Positions 37,625 through 50,110 of a stretch of 64,000 nucleotides of DNA are shown in pieces. The position numbers were made by a program, and so were the translations under genes. The notes under the pieces were generated by a model. It did no database searches. It saw only the letters and a program-made list of their open reading frames with translations, and was not told the DNA's origin. How positions within the stretch are numbered: position 1 is the stretch's first letter; each line of letters starts with the position of its first letter. Origin of the DNA: Nomia melanderi (taxonomy: Eukaryota; Arthropoda; Insecta; Hymenoptera; Halictidae); the NCBI RefSeq assembly GCF_051020985.1, contig NC_135003.1:6379501-6443500 (forward strand), written 5' to 3'.

Positions 37625-38976
37625 AATCATACGGAAGCTCGGAGGAGATGGGAACCACGAACGATTTTAATCTGAAACCAGTAGATCGCGAGAACTGACT
37701 GTTCTGTCTCCCTTCGTTGCACGGACTAATTGCATTCAACGGTATTGGGGCGAAAGAACGGAATTTTTCATTCCATTATGAAACCTAGACCTGCAAGTGT
37801 CCGCCATCAACCTTTGATTCTGTAACAACACGTAATATCCGAGCGGCGAACTCTCTCTTTCTCCCGTTTTGTTGATAATAACGGCGATTCCGCAGCCGGA
37901 AACTTCCGCGGTGAAATATACGCGGTGACTGCAACCGTGCTGCCGCAGTTGAACTTTTTCCCTACCCCCGATTATCCAGCGAACGCAAAGAGTTAATTGC
38001 GAAGCGCAGCCATCCCCGGTTAAGCGTAAAACAAAGTTAGTAATTGCGTTCTTGTTTCCGCTCCCATTAGGCCCTGTTCCGTTTCTTTAACGAATCCCGT
38101 TGCCCATCTACGTCTCGCGAACCCCTTTCTCTTTGGAACTTTACATCATTTTTTAAAAAATATTTCTTCTCGTGATAAGTATTGTTGGTTTTAGTATATT
38201 TATAATACACTGTTTGAACTAATTCAACTAATTTCTGAATGTAGTAAATAGTATGAACAGGGAGAGTAAATTTTTGTAGGTTAGGCGCAAGTGTTTTATG
38301 TGCGACACGAATTAGTTGAGCATACGTGCTAAACTGTTTCTTGTTAATTCTATCTGTGAATATCGAACAAATGTGAGAAAATTAAATGAAATCATCATAT
38401 ATTTATCCGTAACAGCAAAGAAACATAAAATAACAAAATTAACTTATTGCTGGTTGATGTGAGTGTATAGTTTTTCTGTATGTTGCAATTTTCTTTGGAA
38501 CCAAGTTGATACCGAGTATAATAAATACAATACAACAAGGATATCACAAAAACCTATCAACAAGGAAAGAACATACCCAGAAAAATGAATCTCGCCAACA
38601 ATCCAGCCACGCAGAACCGGCATGCATCACAGTTTAACTCTGAGTGCACGAGCACTCGAGGCGGTCGCCGGTATCGATTATCAGATGAAAATAGGACACC
38701 AGCAGCGCGATTTACGGAGAGAGTTTCCGCTTAAGAAAGGAGCATAGTGCACGGACAGGTACCGTTTGATTGGGCGTATCGGGGCCCGGCATAGGTGGGT
38801 AACGATAACGGTTACCGTTATGGTCTATTCAGTGCCCTACCCGCGAAGCGTGTGTTCGCAGCGGACCCCGCGACAGGATCGTTATTGCACCGCCAGGAAT
38901 TTCCTACCCGACGTATAGTTACGCCCGTCCTTCCATTTACGCGGCACGTTTTTTACGCGGTAAATTATAACACTAT
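37625..38976. other. Mixed DNA with moderate CpG patches; no gene
   Basis: CpG-richer at 37830-38120 and 38600-38960, AT-rich between. No array or coding signal. Confidence 0.45.
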
Positions 38977-38977
38977 G

Positions 38978-39200
38978 TAGGGTAAATCGGAGGGAGATGG
39001 CCCACTCTTTTAAAGGAACTATTACGTTGTAAATATCATTCATGTCTAACAAAAAAACCATATTTATAAAACTAAATACATTTAAGAAATACAGTTACAT
39101 AGGCATCCCTGTAAGATTCAATATACCACTAAAAACAAGTGAAAATATAGATATTTGACAATTTAAATGAGATCGGACCATTTCACCCGGAATTACCCTA
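38978..39200 (+). mobile_element. TA-bounded MITE with imperfect 27 bp inverted ends
   Basis: GTAGGGTAAATCGG... at 38977 matches the reverse complement of ...CCGGAATTACCCTAC ending at 39201 at 21 of 27 positions. The first nine bases are identical. TA at 38978-38979 and 39199-39200 suggests a TA target duplication with ends starting GGGTAA, as in Tc1/mariner-type elements. The AT-rich interior has no coding capacity. Confidence 0.65.
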
Positions 39201-39201
39201 C

Positions 39202-39589
39202 TCGATATCAGTTTACGCGACCCGAATTTAGTGACATCGAATAAAATTTACTTTTGCTTTATGAAATGTCATTATTATTATTAGTTTTGTTAAGCTTTGT
39301 AAAATGAATATGCATTTCTGAAACTTATGCTAGTTTTTCTTTCCAATGTTTTGGTTTCTTTTGCACCGACAGATTCTATTTATGCGATTTTCATTTGCGT
39401 AAAACGAATCCACATGCAACGGATAGTCTGCAATGCACAGGTTACGATGCACAGGGCACGGGGACACACGAAACCAAGGGAACATGCTTCGAGACCCGGG
39501 CCGGCCATTTTCCCCTAGTACCAGCCGAATATTCTTATTTACGATCGCAGCTACCGCCAATCGAATCGGACTGTTTAAACCGTCTATAA
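39202..39589. other. Mixed DNA between two MITEs; no gene
   Basis: AT-rich, then moderately GC-rich at 39420-39580. Short frames on both strands lack support. Confidence 0.45.
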
Positions 39590-39876
39590 CAGTGTTTCTC
39601 AATTTTTCTAAAATTATGGTCTACCTTGAAGATTCGGACAATTTTGGTGCACACATACAAATAGAGTGATAGAATGAAATTAGAGAAAGTTCAACATTGG
39701 TATTTGCAATTATAGCATTAATATTTTCTTTTTAAAATTCCAGAGTTGCGAAATTGATAATTTGACGCTGTTAAATATGAATTTTTGATAAAAATGAGGA
39801 ATATTGATGTTTTTCTACTTGCTTACTTTGTAATACTGAAATTGCTCGTCGGTGAGAAATATTTTGAGAAACACTG
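39590..39876 (+). mobile_element. hAT-like MITE (287 bp)
   Basis: CAGTGTTTCTCAA at 39590-39602 is perfectly matched, inverted, by TTGAGAAACACTG at 39864-39876. CAGTG-type ends with TTCTCAA are characteristic of hAT transposons. The expected 8 bp target duplication is not clean (GTCTATAA against TCCTTCTA), so the insertion is old or altered. The interior is AT-rich and non-coding. Confidence 0.7.
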
Positions 39877-40653
39877 TCCTTCTATAGATACGTGTACAGA
39901 TCTTCCTGACTTCTTTTTTTACGTTTCATCGTCGACGAACAACCGCCATCGTTGTCGAGCGGAAAGACTTTTACAGCGGGGTCTTACGACGACCCCGCTA
40001 AATGTGGAATTCGAGATGGGGATACGGGCTGTAATTCGAGGAATCGTCGATATACGAACGACACATGTTCTTAATGGAGGGATTTCGGGTATTGTGTTTC
40101 GATGATTGCCGCGATTTTTGGGGAACGCTAATCCGGGGTAGGTGGGCTCTTTGTAGTGATGGGTGTTGAAGATTGTTGGAATTGATAGGGATTATTTCAA
40201 CTCTCAAATTCCTTTGGTCGTTCTGTTGAAAGTATCTCTTTAACTGGTATATACTGATTATTTTTCACTTTTTTAGAAAGTGTTAATCATCTTGAACGAA
40301 GGTACTGAAAGTACTGACAATAATTGCTGTGCGAGCATTCATTCAAATGTGAAAGTAATGTATTAATCAGTGCATACTATACACGCCGCATTAATTCGGG
40401 GCAATCGATAATTGTCTAAAGACAGATGAAGCTACATATTGTCAACGGAAATAGGACACGTTATCGGGAAATATCGGTTCCTATTCAGAGCGGAGTCGCT
40501 CGAATTTGGGACGGCCAAAATGGATTTCAAGTAATGAAGAATCACATCGAAAGAGGAACGATAAGATCCGTTTTCCCTTTTACACAATTCTTGCTCTCCA
40601 ATACGGACGGAGAAAACGAGATTCAGACCGATCGATGGGAATGGTTTACTCTA
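39877..40653. other. Mixed DNA with a strong hairpin; no gene
   Basis: Moderately GC-rich at 39900-40140, then balanced. An 85-codon frame at 40426-40683 ends inside the next MITE and is not supported as a gene. Confidence 0.45.
39975..39999 (+). other. GC-rich hairpin, 9 bp stem and 7 nt loop
   Basis: AGCGGGGTC (39975-39983) pairs perfectly with GACCCCGCT (39991-39999) around TTACGAC. No U-tract follows and the context is eukaryotic, so it is not a bacterial terminator. It is too short for a microRNA precursor. Confidence 0.6.
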
Positions 40654-41090
40654 TACAGGCTGTTTCATAACTTGCGAGTGTAGATTCACGTGTCGAACAA
40701 ACGTATGGAAGCATTTCATTCATTGAGCTGTTTATTTGAAATTTGGATATTCCTGTGTACTTCATTCGCCTTTGAATTTTCGTCACCATATGAAAGGACC
40801 TATATACGTGTCCTCGCCAGTATTTGCAAATGTTTATTGTAGGTCTGGAACGTTTTAAATTTATTGAAATTAAGATGACTCGCATATATCTAATTTAAGT
40901 TTCTGAAGTTCTATGTTATGAAATATAAATATATATGGTGTTTCATAGTAGGGAACTTTATATGTATTGCCACATATCTATTACTAGTACATAACCTACT
41001 ATCATAGAAGAAAACCAAAATAAATTGAACTTTCTCATTTCTAATTTATTTCCAAAGTTTGACTACGTACATATTATGAAACACCCTGTA
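40654..41090 (+). mobile_element. TA-bounded MITE, ACAGGGTGTTTC family (about 435 bp)
   Basis: The left end ACAGGCTGTTTCATAA (40655-40670) matches the reverse complement of the right end TTATGAAACACCCTGT (41074-41089) with one mismatch. TA flanks both ends, suggesting a TA target duplication. A further copy of GGTGTTTCATA lies inside near 40937, so this may be a composite. Non-coding. The same terminal motif recurs at 63497-63812. Confidence 0.7.
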
Positions 41091-41522
41091 ACAAATATTT
41101 ACACACCCACACTCACCTACACGCCACAAGCTTCAAAATAAATAGGGAATATAATGATCATTCTCTATTCATCATGAATAATTCCAAAAATTTGGTCCAC
41201 GAGTTATAAAGCGCCCTGTACATATTCTCGTCTTCATCCTGTATACGTGTGTTGCAAGTTTCCGAGGTTTCCATAGCGGAGATCCACCGGACCCTTCGGC
41301 ACCTTCCAGGCGAATCACAATTTCACCTATAACCTCACGTGCCGTTTGAAGCGTATCCATGGGACCGGGCCGAGATAAGAATGCATCGACTTCGAGACAT
41401 CGGAATGGGTCTGTCGGGTACAGGATCCTTTAGCACCGGAAGGGAGGGGGAAAAACTACCCCTTTCAAATTTATTACACCTCTATAACGCTTGATTTAAT
41501 TTCCCGCGCGGCTACTGACCGG
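41091..41522. other. DNA with an orphan element end; no gene
   Basis: The reverse complement of 41204-41220 reads TACAGGGCGCTTTATAA, a relative of the neighbouring MITE end, and CATCCTGTATAC follows near 41238. The segment is A/C-rich at first, then GC-rich (41220-41510). Confidence 0.45.
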
Positions 41523-41714
41523 TTAACCCGTTCGCTGCCAGGAAAATTAAGAACGTCTTGCCACAAGTGCCAAAAATTGATTACAAAGGAAAAATTATTC
41601 CTTTATTTATTAATAATAATTAATTACTATTAAATTATTATTTTTTCTCTAAAACTGTTTGTAGAAAGTAGCAGTTGATCTGATATATCTCGTAACTGGC
41701 AGCGAATGAGTTAA
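41523..41714 (+). mobile_element. TTAA-bounded, piggyBac-like MITE (192 bp)
   Basis: TTAACCCGTTCGCTGCCAG (41523-41541) matches the reverse complement of the right end (41696-41714) at 17 of 19 positions. TTAA at both ends and CCC after it on the left match piggyBac-type termini. The interior is AT-rich and non-coding. It resembles the 13351 element in its first bases but not further in, so the two are different families. Confidence 0.75.
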
Positions 41715-43480
41715 AAGCGATTCAGTTCGCGAAACGGTAATTATCTAGTCTTATTGTAACACTAGTGATTCATCTTGTGACCTTGCTTAGCCCATGATAA
41801 GATGCCTAATGATAAGATACAATGATGATCGTTAAATTAATTCATTGGAATTGTTGCTGTCTTGGTTCTTCTTGGATTAAAATGCATCTGTTGATTTGAT
41901 CGTGAGTTACTAAATGAAGTTATTGCCAATTAAAGTTTATTGTGATCACCTCAAATTCAATTGTGAATCATTAATAATTAACGATTAATCGATTATTAGA
42001 TGTGAATCATCGTCAATAATATATAATTAAATTAAATTGTCTAAATTTACTTCTTGCACCATTTAATCGCCGCGAACACTTCATTTGTGATTCTCGGTAA
42101 ACAAGTACCTAATCTCGTCAGGGTCAAATGTTAACAAAACCAACGCGATAGCGGTCTGAAAATATAAATTTTATAAATTCTCGGAAATTAAAGTTCCATT
42201 TGTTCCATTTAATCCAACAATATATGAATCATATTGTGAATTTATCGAAATTTCGAAAACACGTAGTGCCACATGATAGACGGCTGAACTATATCACAGA
42301 ATAATTATCAAAGTAACAATGAGTTCAAATGAAAATATAATTTCTTCGTATATTCTTACACAATAATATATTAAAATCATTATGCATCAACATTCTTTAT
42401 TGTCTCAATTTCTTAACAAATACCAGATCCACTAATTAACATTAGGTTATAGGAGAGGTCGACAGCAGTAAGTTACAACCTGTCACGGATTAGTGACAAG
42501 CTGTTGCCCGTCTTTCTAAGCCATCCTTTTATTATGTCATACAACAATGGTTTATATTCCACGAGTGTAATGTCCGGTTTCATTTTCACGCTTCTTACGT
42601 TACGACGTAACGCGATACGTTATGGGGGGAAGGTGGCCGGTCGCTTACGGCACGACATCCGCGTACATACAGGTATGCGCGCGGTGAAACACGAGAGCCG
42701 GCGTTGGTGTCCATTAAAAGTGTTGAAACGCGTGCGGATGAATCGTAGCTTCTTCGGTTGTTCCACCGTCGATCGACACTTTCACCCGAAAACATTGGTA
42801 TCCTCTCGTTACTGTCAAGGATAACGAAGTACCTCGAAGAACGATAGAGAGTTATTAACGTACACACGTATCTGTACTTAGTCTTAAGCACGTTATTATA
42901 TGTGCTACAGAGTGCTTATCATAAGCGTGTTATAAAGACACGTTGTATAATGGGTTGTAGGAATCATTGTAGCCTGTGTTATTGGGTAACATGATATTAA
43001 ATGATGTAGGAACGTATAGTAATGTTGCTACGAAGGAACGTAGTAATACGTGTTATAGATAAATATCTAGAGCACTTGCTATGGAAACATGTACTACCAA
43101 ATGGTCTCTAAAACTTAAAGTTTGTATCACTGTAGAACCTAGTATCATCTAAAAAAATACATTTTTGGAATCAACTACTTTCAAAGTTAAAATACAAACA
43201 CATATAACTATGTGCCAGAAGCTCACCAAACATTACAGCTACAAATGTACCTTTTCTTAGCAATGACCAAGAACCATTCGAATAGCAGTAAATATCACGG
43301 TCAAGAGGTTACTGATAAAAATAAATCTGACAGAAAGTATATCGATTGAAATAAAGAAAAAAGAACAAATTAACAACTCAAGTGGAACATTTGTTTATAC
43401 ATTCAACATAAAAGATCTTAACAAAAAAGATCAGAAGGACCCAAAGGCGTCGGATAAGGGAATTGAAAAACATTAGCAAT
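41715..43480. other. AT-rich DNA with one CpG patch; no gene
   Basis: AT-rich to 42430, CpG-rich at 42440-42850, then G/T-biased (42870-43080) with loosely repetitive GTTATA/GTAG words, then A/C-biased to 43480. The frames over the patch occur on both strands. Confidence 0.45.
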
Positions 43481-45160
43481 CAGACCTCAAAGTCGGTTGG
43501 CTAGCGGATGCCAAAATTTCCCGCGGGAATTTCAAACGTTTATAACGGCGCGTGGCTCGCAGATCCATAACCGTGAGAGCAGAAGTGTGTTCCACGAGCG
43601 GATGTTCTGGCGGATCGACTTCAACGTCCTGGCACGGTCAAGGTCTTCATGGAATCTTTTTCTGACATTGCTATCGACTATCGATACCGAATCGAACGAA
43701 CGAACGCTCTCTCTCCCCCGGGACGAACATGAATATTCTTCCCGGCGCGCGGGTTTATTCTTGCCCCGGCGCAAGCGAGCGCCGGCTGCAAATATATTCT
43801 CATTTTTAGTACTGCCACCGCGGTTAGACTTTGACCTTGCACTCGTCCCCTTTCACCAGCAAGAGGCGTATCCCTCGCGAAACCAATTTTTTCCCTTGAT
43901 TGACTAGGCTAGCGTTAAAAAGGGTCGTTGGTTCTTTGATTTGGAGCAATTATGGTTATTGTAATTATTCTGTCGAGAAATTGCAATATTTTAATAATAT
44001 TTAGAATTTACTTTGAATAATAATAATAAATATTTTTATATTTATGGCAATAAATATTTATTATTAATATTATTTATGAGTAATAATGTACATACAATAA
44101 TAATATTTTTGTAATATTGTTTTTATTATGTCAAAAGTAATCAGATAATATTATCATCTACAAAGTTGATTTCCACTAGCTAATCGGGTCATCATCAAGA
44201 TAAAAGTTGTCTAAACAAATTTATTCATTTTTAATGTTAAAAATTTGAGATTCGCGCGGATATTCCGGATTTATCTCGAGGAAAGTAGTCCCTGTGAACC
44301 TAGCTTAAGGCGAGCAGCCACAAAGTCAAGTCCGCCAATAAGACGCGTGATAAAGAGTGGCTGTCACATTAACCGTAAAAAAGTGAAACACGCGATGTAT
44401 GCAAATTAGTCGTACCGATCGGCGTAAAGTTAATCCGTTAAGCTTCTTTGCACGCTGCGACTCCTGGGCGTTTGTTAATTGAAAATCCATGTGATCCGGC
44501 GTACTTACGTGGATCCGCGGGAATAAAATTGTTTACGCAACAAACACATGTGGACCGTAGACGTACAAAGTAAGCAAAATGAAAATTTCTTTTTGAATTA
44601 TTAACATCCCCGTACGCGGAAAGATATATAATTCCCGCGAGAAGTATTTACACTCGACGCTTCCATGTAAAATGCATACAAGGTGTCTCACAGAAAATAT
44701 AATCCTCTTAACGAAGCTGGAACGTCGGAAGAAAAAACGTAATATTGAAATATAGTTAAATATTGCAGTAACGTGGACGACTGAGCACGCTAATCCGAGG
44801 CGGGGATCGTGCACTACTCCGGGGCATACAAAATTCAATTTCTTTTCAGTTTTAATTTATATTTTTCATAAATTATCTTCAATTGTAGAAACTACAAAAT
44901 TATGTAAATGATAGTTCGATGGTAATTATTCATCGCATAACTATGGTAATAAAGTTAATAACTTAATAAATCAATACATTAATGTAGTAATAAATGATTT
45001 AATTACTGCCCAATTAAATTAATAACTATAATAATAATTGTAATAATTATATAATACTTATAATATTTATATATAATAATTATACCAATTATAGTATAAT
45101 TAAACCAAAAATATCACTATCAATACACAGATGTCATCTTCAAACTATCAACTTCGCTAA
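43481..45160. other. CpG island, AT-rich DNA and a second GC patch; no gene
   Basis: CpG-rich at 43490-43910, including TATCGATA (a DREF-type site) at 43679-43686. It is AT-rich with ATA/TTA runs at 43960-44160, moderately CpG-rich at 44260-44830 and AT-rich again. TACAAGGTGTCTCAC at 44677 is an orphan relative of the ACAGGGTGT ends. Confidence 0.45.
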
Positions 45161-46660
45161 TTCCAACAAAAACGTCTTCTCAAAACGGAATGCCAGTCCA
45201 CAAATGGAACTTTAAATAATTCCCCGCGAATATTATCTCGTTTCGACTCCAATTTCCTCGATAACGAATAATTCATCTGTCCCGCGAACAACCATCGAGT
45301 TAAAAGGGAAAATACGCGGAACGATGATTGGCTCGGTTTCAACCGGCCGCTCATGGGCTACCGAGCATCGTAAATGTTGTCAGTCTCTCTCTTTCTCTCT
45401 CCATTTCTCTCTTGTATCCTCGCCTCCCTTACGGTCGCGATTTGTTTACGGTTGGATGAAGTAATTTCGCGCGCAATGTTCCCTCCGAAATTGTTGGCTG
45501 TCCAAACGATTTCAGAATCCCGGGAACGCCCGATCCACAGTTCCTTTTCTCTTCCCTTTCGTTTTTTAAGGCGCCGCCGGGGCGGACCTGGTCGGCCCGG
45601 CCCGCGATGAAAAAGAGGGTGGCCCTCCACCTCTCTTTTTCGTCCTCCACTTCTTCTTCTTCTTCCTCTTTTCGTCTTAGCGTGCGAAGAAAATAATCGT
45701 GGTGAATGCACACCGATGCACGGTGTAATTACCAGGGTGTAAACGTATGCAAAAGATATTTCACATACACGCGCGATTTGTGTAAGAAGAACAAGGTGAT
45801 CGCAAGAGAAAATATACAGGGTGTTTTTGAAATCGTATAACAGGGAAGGGAATTGTTTTGTATACAACATCAAATGTTGGGTGTAGAAGTTAATTTAGGT
45901 TTTCATTTGAATAATTAGAGACTTCAGATTTGATAACCCACCATTTTGGAATTTTATATTTTTATTTTACACTTGGAATAAAATTATTTAACGAACTAGA
46001 GAATATTTCGGGGATTGCAAGGTGCAAATTAATTGTATTATTACAGTTAATACAAATATTTTCTAATGTCATATGGTACTTCATGTTAATGGAAAAATCA
46101 TTCCACTGCTATTAGAAAATTTTATTCAATGTTTTAAAATTATTTTTGCATATAAATTCAGTCACTTTGTTACTATACAACTGATTTCGAAAACATTCAG
46201 TACATATAAGAATGAAAGAAAGAGGTAGATAGGAGGCTAAATTTCCTGCTGCTCGACAAAAAAACGTAAAATTAGAGGTCGAAAATTGCGGTGCATCGGG
46301 CGACCGGCGCACCGCCCCCCGACGCCACTTAACCACCTCGTAAGGATCAAGATATCGTAGCCGGTGAAAAGCGTACTGGCGCCATCTTGTTTTTTTCTTG
46401 CTACTCCATTCTTTCTTCTTTCTTTTTCTTGTCCTTCTTAATAGCGTTGCGTTCTTGTCGCCTGAGTTTCTTTAGAGTATTCTTTAACATTTTTTACAAA
46501 TGTTTATTTTATTTTTAAACTCTACTAGTTTATAAACAAGAATAATACAAGTGACATTCGGGAATGTTACAATGATCTAAAAACCAGTCGGTTTTTGTGC
46601 CTTGTATTCCATCTTCATCATTTTTTTTTTATTTCTATATTGAAACAAATATTTACAGAT
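45161..46660. other. CpG island and mixed DNA with an orphan MITE end; no gene
   Basis: CpG-rich at 45160-45720 with C/T-rich stretches. A minus-strand frame of 171 codons (45358-45873), the longest in the window, crosses this composition and ends in R/K/E-rich low complexity, so I do not call it. ACAGGGTGTTTTTGAAATCG at 45816 shares its first 20 bases, with two differences, with the MITE at 63497. Confidence 0.5.
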
Positions 46661-47518
46661 AAAATATCAAGAACCAAAGAATCCAAAAGCAAATTCACTA
46701 AGTTCCGATTCAACATTATCAAACTCGTCAGAATTTTCTAGATTCACCTAAATCCAGAAAAAAAAGAATCATTACACATTAAAGCCTTCTACCCCACCAA
46801 CTACCACCACAAAAAACATTTTTCTCCCATTAGAGAAAATTTCTCAAAATTCTCACTAAACCATCCACCGAATTTCTTAAAAAACGCAAAATGTCGTCCA
46901 ACCGACGCATAAATAAATTGTATCGTTGGAGGCACGCGCGCAGGAACGTTTCCCTGTGGTCGCTACATCTTTCCGCGTGAATGGTATCCCCATCGCAGCT
47001 ATATACATACCCTGCTCAGCGAAATAAAAAGGAAAAAAGAAGAAAGAAACGTCCGCGCATTCATTTCCCCGCGTAATTATTTCGCATCTTGAATTCAACC
47101 GCGAAGGAACAGCCGTCCGCGACAGACCGCGATATTGTGCGAAACGTTTTTCTTTCGGTTACGCTCGTCTTCGGGTCGAGCGAGGATTTCAACCCCTTCA
47201 GGAGATATTATATAAGAGAACCGGCCGCCTTCCAGGGGTGGTGCACGCCCACTCGTTCGACGACGGTGATAAAGAGAGCATTGAAAGGAATTTCTTGAAT
47301 CATTGTCCCTCGAGTAGAAAAGGTCGTAATAAGTCCGTCCTTAAGAGACACTCCTGAATACGGACGGATGCACCCTGTCGCGACGAGGTAGCTCGCAGAT
47401 CACGACGTTCCAGTTTTCGAGCAGGTACTAATACGTACCATTCATCCCGGAGGACATTGCAAATTTAATTTGATTCCGGCCGATTACGTTGTTTGCTCTC
47501 TGCCGCGGTTCCTTCGGT
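46661..47518. other. A/C-rich flank and CpG island
   Basis: A/C-rich at 46661-46870; 46801-46860 has 16 C and 2 G. CpG-rich at 46870-47510. A TATA-like box lies inside (47209). Confidence 0.5.
47209..47245 (+). promoter_or_regulatory. TATA-box candidate in CpG island
   Basis: TATATAAG at 47209-47216 lies in GC-rich DNA, with C/G-rich sequence at start-site distance. No ATG with a splice donor or signal peptide follows closely, so only the box itself is supported. Confidence 0.2.
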
Positions 47519-47990
47519 TGGGATTGTGTTAATGCTTCTGCACCGCTGTTTCATTTTACTTTGGAAATCGATGATTAAGTGCTGTGGACTTCTCGGTTAA
47601 TTTTCGTGGAGGCTATGATTGTGGTAGTTTTTAATAATATGTTTCAATTTTCTGAGAAAAAGATTGTTGCAGATCTTGTCAGAGAATAAGTTAAAAGGGA
47701 ATGGTGTACAAAGATTAAATTCGAGAATTTAGTGATGCTTTGAAAATTGATTATTTAAGACTGAGGATTTCGTAGTTCATTTTTGTAGAGAGTATGATTG
47801 TGGAAGTTTTCAATAATAGATTTTCATTTTTTGAGATAAGGTTTTTGATGGAAAATAAGTTGATAGGGAATGGTATATATTCTTTTAATTGGGATTGTAT
47901 TTACTTTGGAAATCCATGATTAACTGCTGAGGATTTTTTAATTAATTTTTGTGAATATTCTGGAAGTTTTGAGTAATTATTGTATTTTAA
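47519..47990 (+). repeat. Degenerate ~170-180 bp tandem triplication
   Basis: Landmarks recur in order: TTTGGAAAT..GATTAA, a GCTG(T/A)GGA-type word, TTAATTTT(C/T)GTG, ATGATTGTGG(T/A)AGTTTT, then AGGGAATGGT. The GTGGACTT, GAGGATTT and GAGGATTT words lie near 47584, 47763 and 47929. The third copy is truncated. All copies are G/T-rich like the flank they occupy. Confidence 0.65.
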
Positions 47991-48000
47991 TTCGTTTATT

Positions 48001-48600
48001 GTTGATTTATTTAGTAATTGTGCAGGAAAATATTGTTTTCAGAATATACATTGAAAATGAATATTGCATACAGAACATATACGTGAAAACAAGGAAACAC
48101 GGAAATGAGCAATAAGTAATTACAGTGGTTCGTTAATTGTATTATAAAAAGCTGAAAATTCGTTACCTGTTCATGGAATTTAATTCAATTTCAACCTCTC
48201 TCAGTTTTCCGGAAGTAAATCTTTGTTAAAAGGCAGAAAAATTTTCTTTCTTAGAAATTCCCTGCACTCGACCCCTAAACTGAGTTTCATGAATATTACC
48301 CTTGACCTTTGCTTGAAATCTTCCAGCGTAAACGAACATAATGGTTTTACCCGAATTTCATTTCACAAGAAAAATTTGCGATCCGAATAAACGTACTTCT
48401 TTCTACGTAAAATGTAGCTTAAAACGTAAACCCTTCTCGGTAAAATAGCTTAAAATGTAGAGGCTGGTACTACGTGAGTAATCTTTCAATCTGTAAGTTC
48501 CTAACTCCCCACAATTGTTGTAAAACGGATTATTTCAAATTTCAAATATTTCAGACTACACTCATTACAAGTGCGTAATAAATTTGTTATCAGTATCACT
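48001..48600. other. AT-rich DNA; no gene
   Basis: The composition shifts from G/T-biased to A/C-biased across this stretch. No other structure seen. Confidence 0.4.
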
Positions 48601-48845
48601 TGTAACATTAATAACAGATATTACAAATTTCATTCACAAAAAATAACAAATATGTGAATTTTCATTCAAACAATGCAGCATCTCCATTTTACAAATCTTA
48701 TATGAACATCACCCACAACATCAATAACAAACATTCCAAACTTCGTTCACACAAAGCAACATTTCCATTTAACAAATTTCATATCAGCTTCAACCATAAA
48801 ACACCAACAACAAATATTCCAAACTTCATTCTTGCAAATTCATTC
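48601..48845 (+). repeat. Degenerate ~83 bp tandem repeat
   Basis: ATNAATAACANATATTNCAAA(C/T)TTC-like blocks recur near 48607, 48719 and 48801, with intervening CA(A/T)CTCCATTTTACAAAT-like blocks near 48670 and 48763. The best spacing is 82-83 bp, with an extra partial unit at the left. The array is A/C-rich on the + strand and lies left of a CpG-rich region. Confidence 0.6.
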
Positions 48846-50110
48846 CCACATTATCTCTAAGATTCCCCAGTGAATTCAAAGTTCCCACCCCCAAACGTTT
48901 GCCCCTAAACCTTTCACCAATTTCTGCCACGTTGGTCCGGAGAACACAAAGATGACGAGCGTTGGCCCTGAGCAACAAATTCACGAAGCACAAATAAAGG
49001 AAGCCAACTGCGGCGGAGGGATCGCATCAGATTTCATTTTACGCCTTTAATCTAAACTTCGTAGACGGCTCCCTTTGGTCTTAAATCAGCCATACCTCGG
49101 AATAATTCAAATTACCGGCTCGCTTAGAGGCCGGGTAGCTGCTCCGCCGTATCAGACGAGAACTTCGGAAAATAATTGGGTGAGCGGTGTACAGTAGTTC
49201 GCGCGGGAGATACGCTGCGGTCGTAAATTCACCGGGGCGCAAACAACTCAACGCGAGCACAAGTGGACAGAAGCAACCGGGCAACAAAGGATGAATACAA
49301 AACGAAACGGGCAGCTCTGTATTAGGTCGTCGCATAAATTCCACCGACTTTTTTCCTTTCTTTCTTGCTCTCGTTGCACCTGCCCGTAAAACGAAATTAT
49401 TCAAATCACGTTTTGGGAAAAAAATTTGTAGATTGGATCTCTCTATTCTTCGGAGAGAAGAGATGTATTTGAGGAATGCAAATTTGTCAGCTGTTACGTC
49501 TATGCAGAGAAATGAAACCTTTCTTTCTTTTACAATTACATTTTACTGAAAAAGAATAGATAAATACAATAGATAAAGGAATATATTGTTTAATTGAAAA
49601 AAAATAGTTAACCTTGAAATAACCTTGACGTTTCCGTACGAAGTAAAAGGAAATCGTTCTCTTTTGTGTTTCTAAATAAAGGAGTTATGGTTGAGACTTT
49701 TTTTTCTATATTTTTGTTACAAATATATAACGTTTGATATGAAACAGTTCAATAATTTACGTATTACTTTTACTTAACCTTTTAATACAGAAATATACCT
49801 ATTTAACCCCTTGCCTTATGTTACCGAATCAAACTAGTGAAAACTATAAACTGAATTCGACAAATCAAAATGCTATTTACTTCCCTTTTTAAATTAAATA
49901 TTACTTCTCTATTATTAATAGCTAACCTCTATAGTAAACGTAGATGAGGAATAAATATCAAATTCTCCTCCTTATCTAATAAATTATTAACCATAAAGCA
50001 TCTCGATCAAGCACAACTGTGAATAGAGCCATAAGACAAGGTGGTAATTTTGTTTTTGAATCAAACCGACACGACTACTGTTTAATTGTCAAATAACTAG
50101 CCAATAAATC
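48846..50110. other. CpG-containing patch and AT-rich DNA; no gene
   Basis: Moderately GC-rich at 48900-49400 and AT-rich afterwards. TTAACCCCTTGCCTTATG at 49804 looks like the left end of a TTAA element related to the 13351 element in its first 11 bases, but I find no right end. Confidence 0.45.

Noticed and set aside
39975..39999. Rho-independent terminator
   Set aside because: The stem is followed by AAATG, not a T-run, and the context is not bacterial.
45358..45873. Longest open frame (171 codons, minus strand)
   Set aside because: It crosses a CpG-rich and C/T-rich stretch, contains K/R/E low complexity, overlaps other frames on both strands and shows no domain or promoter.
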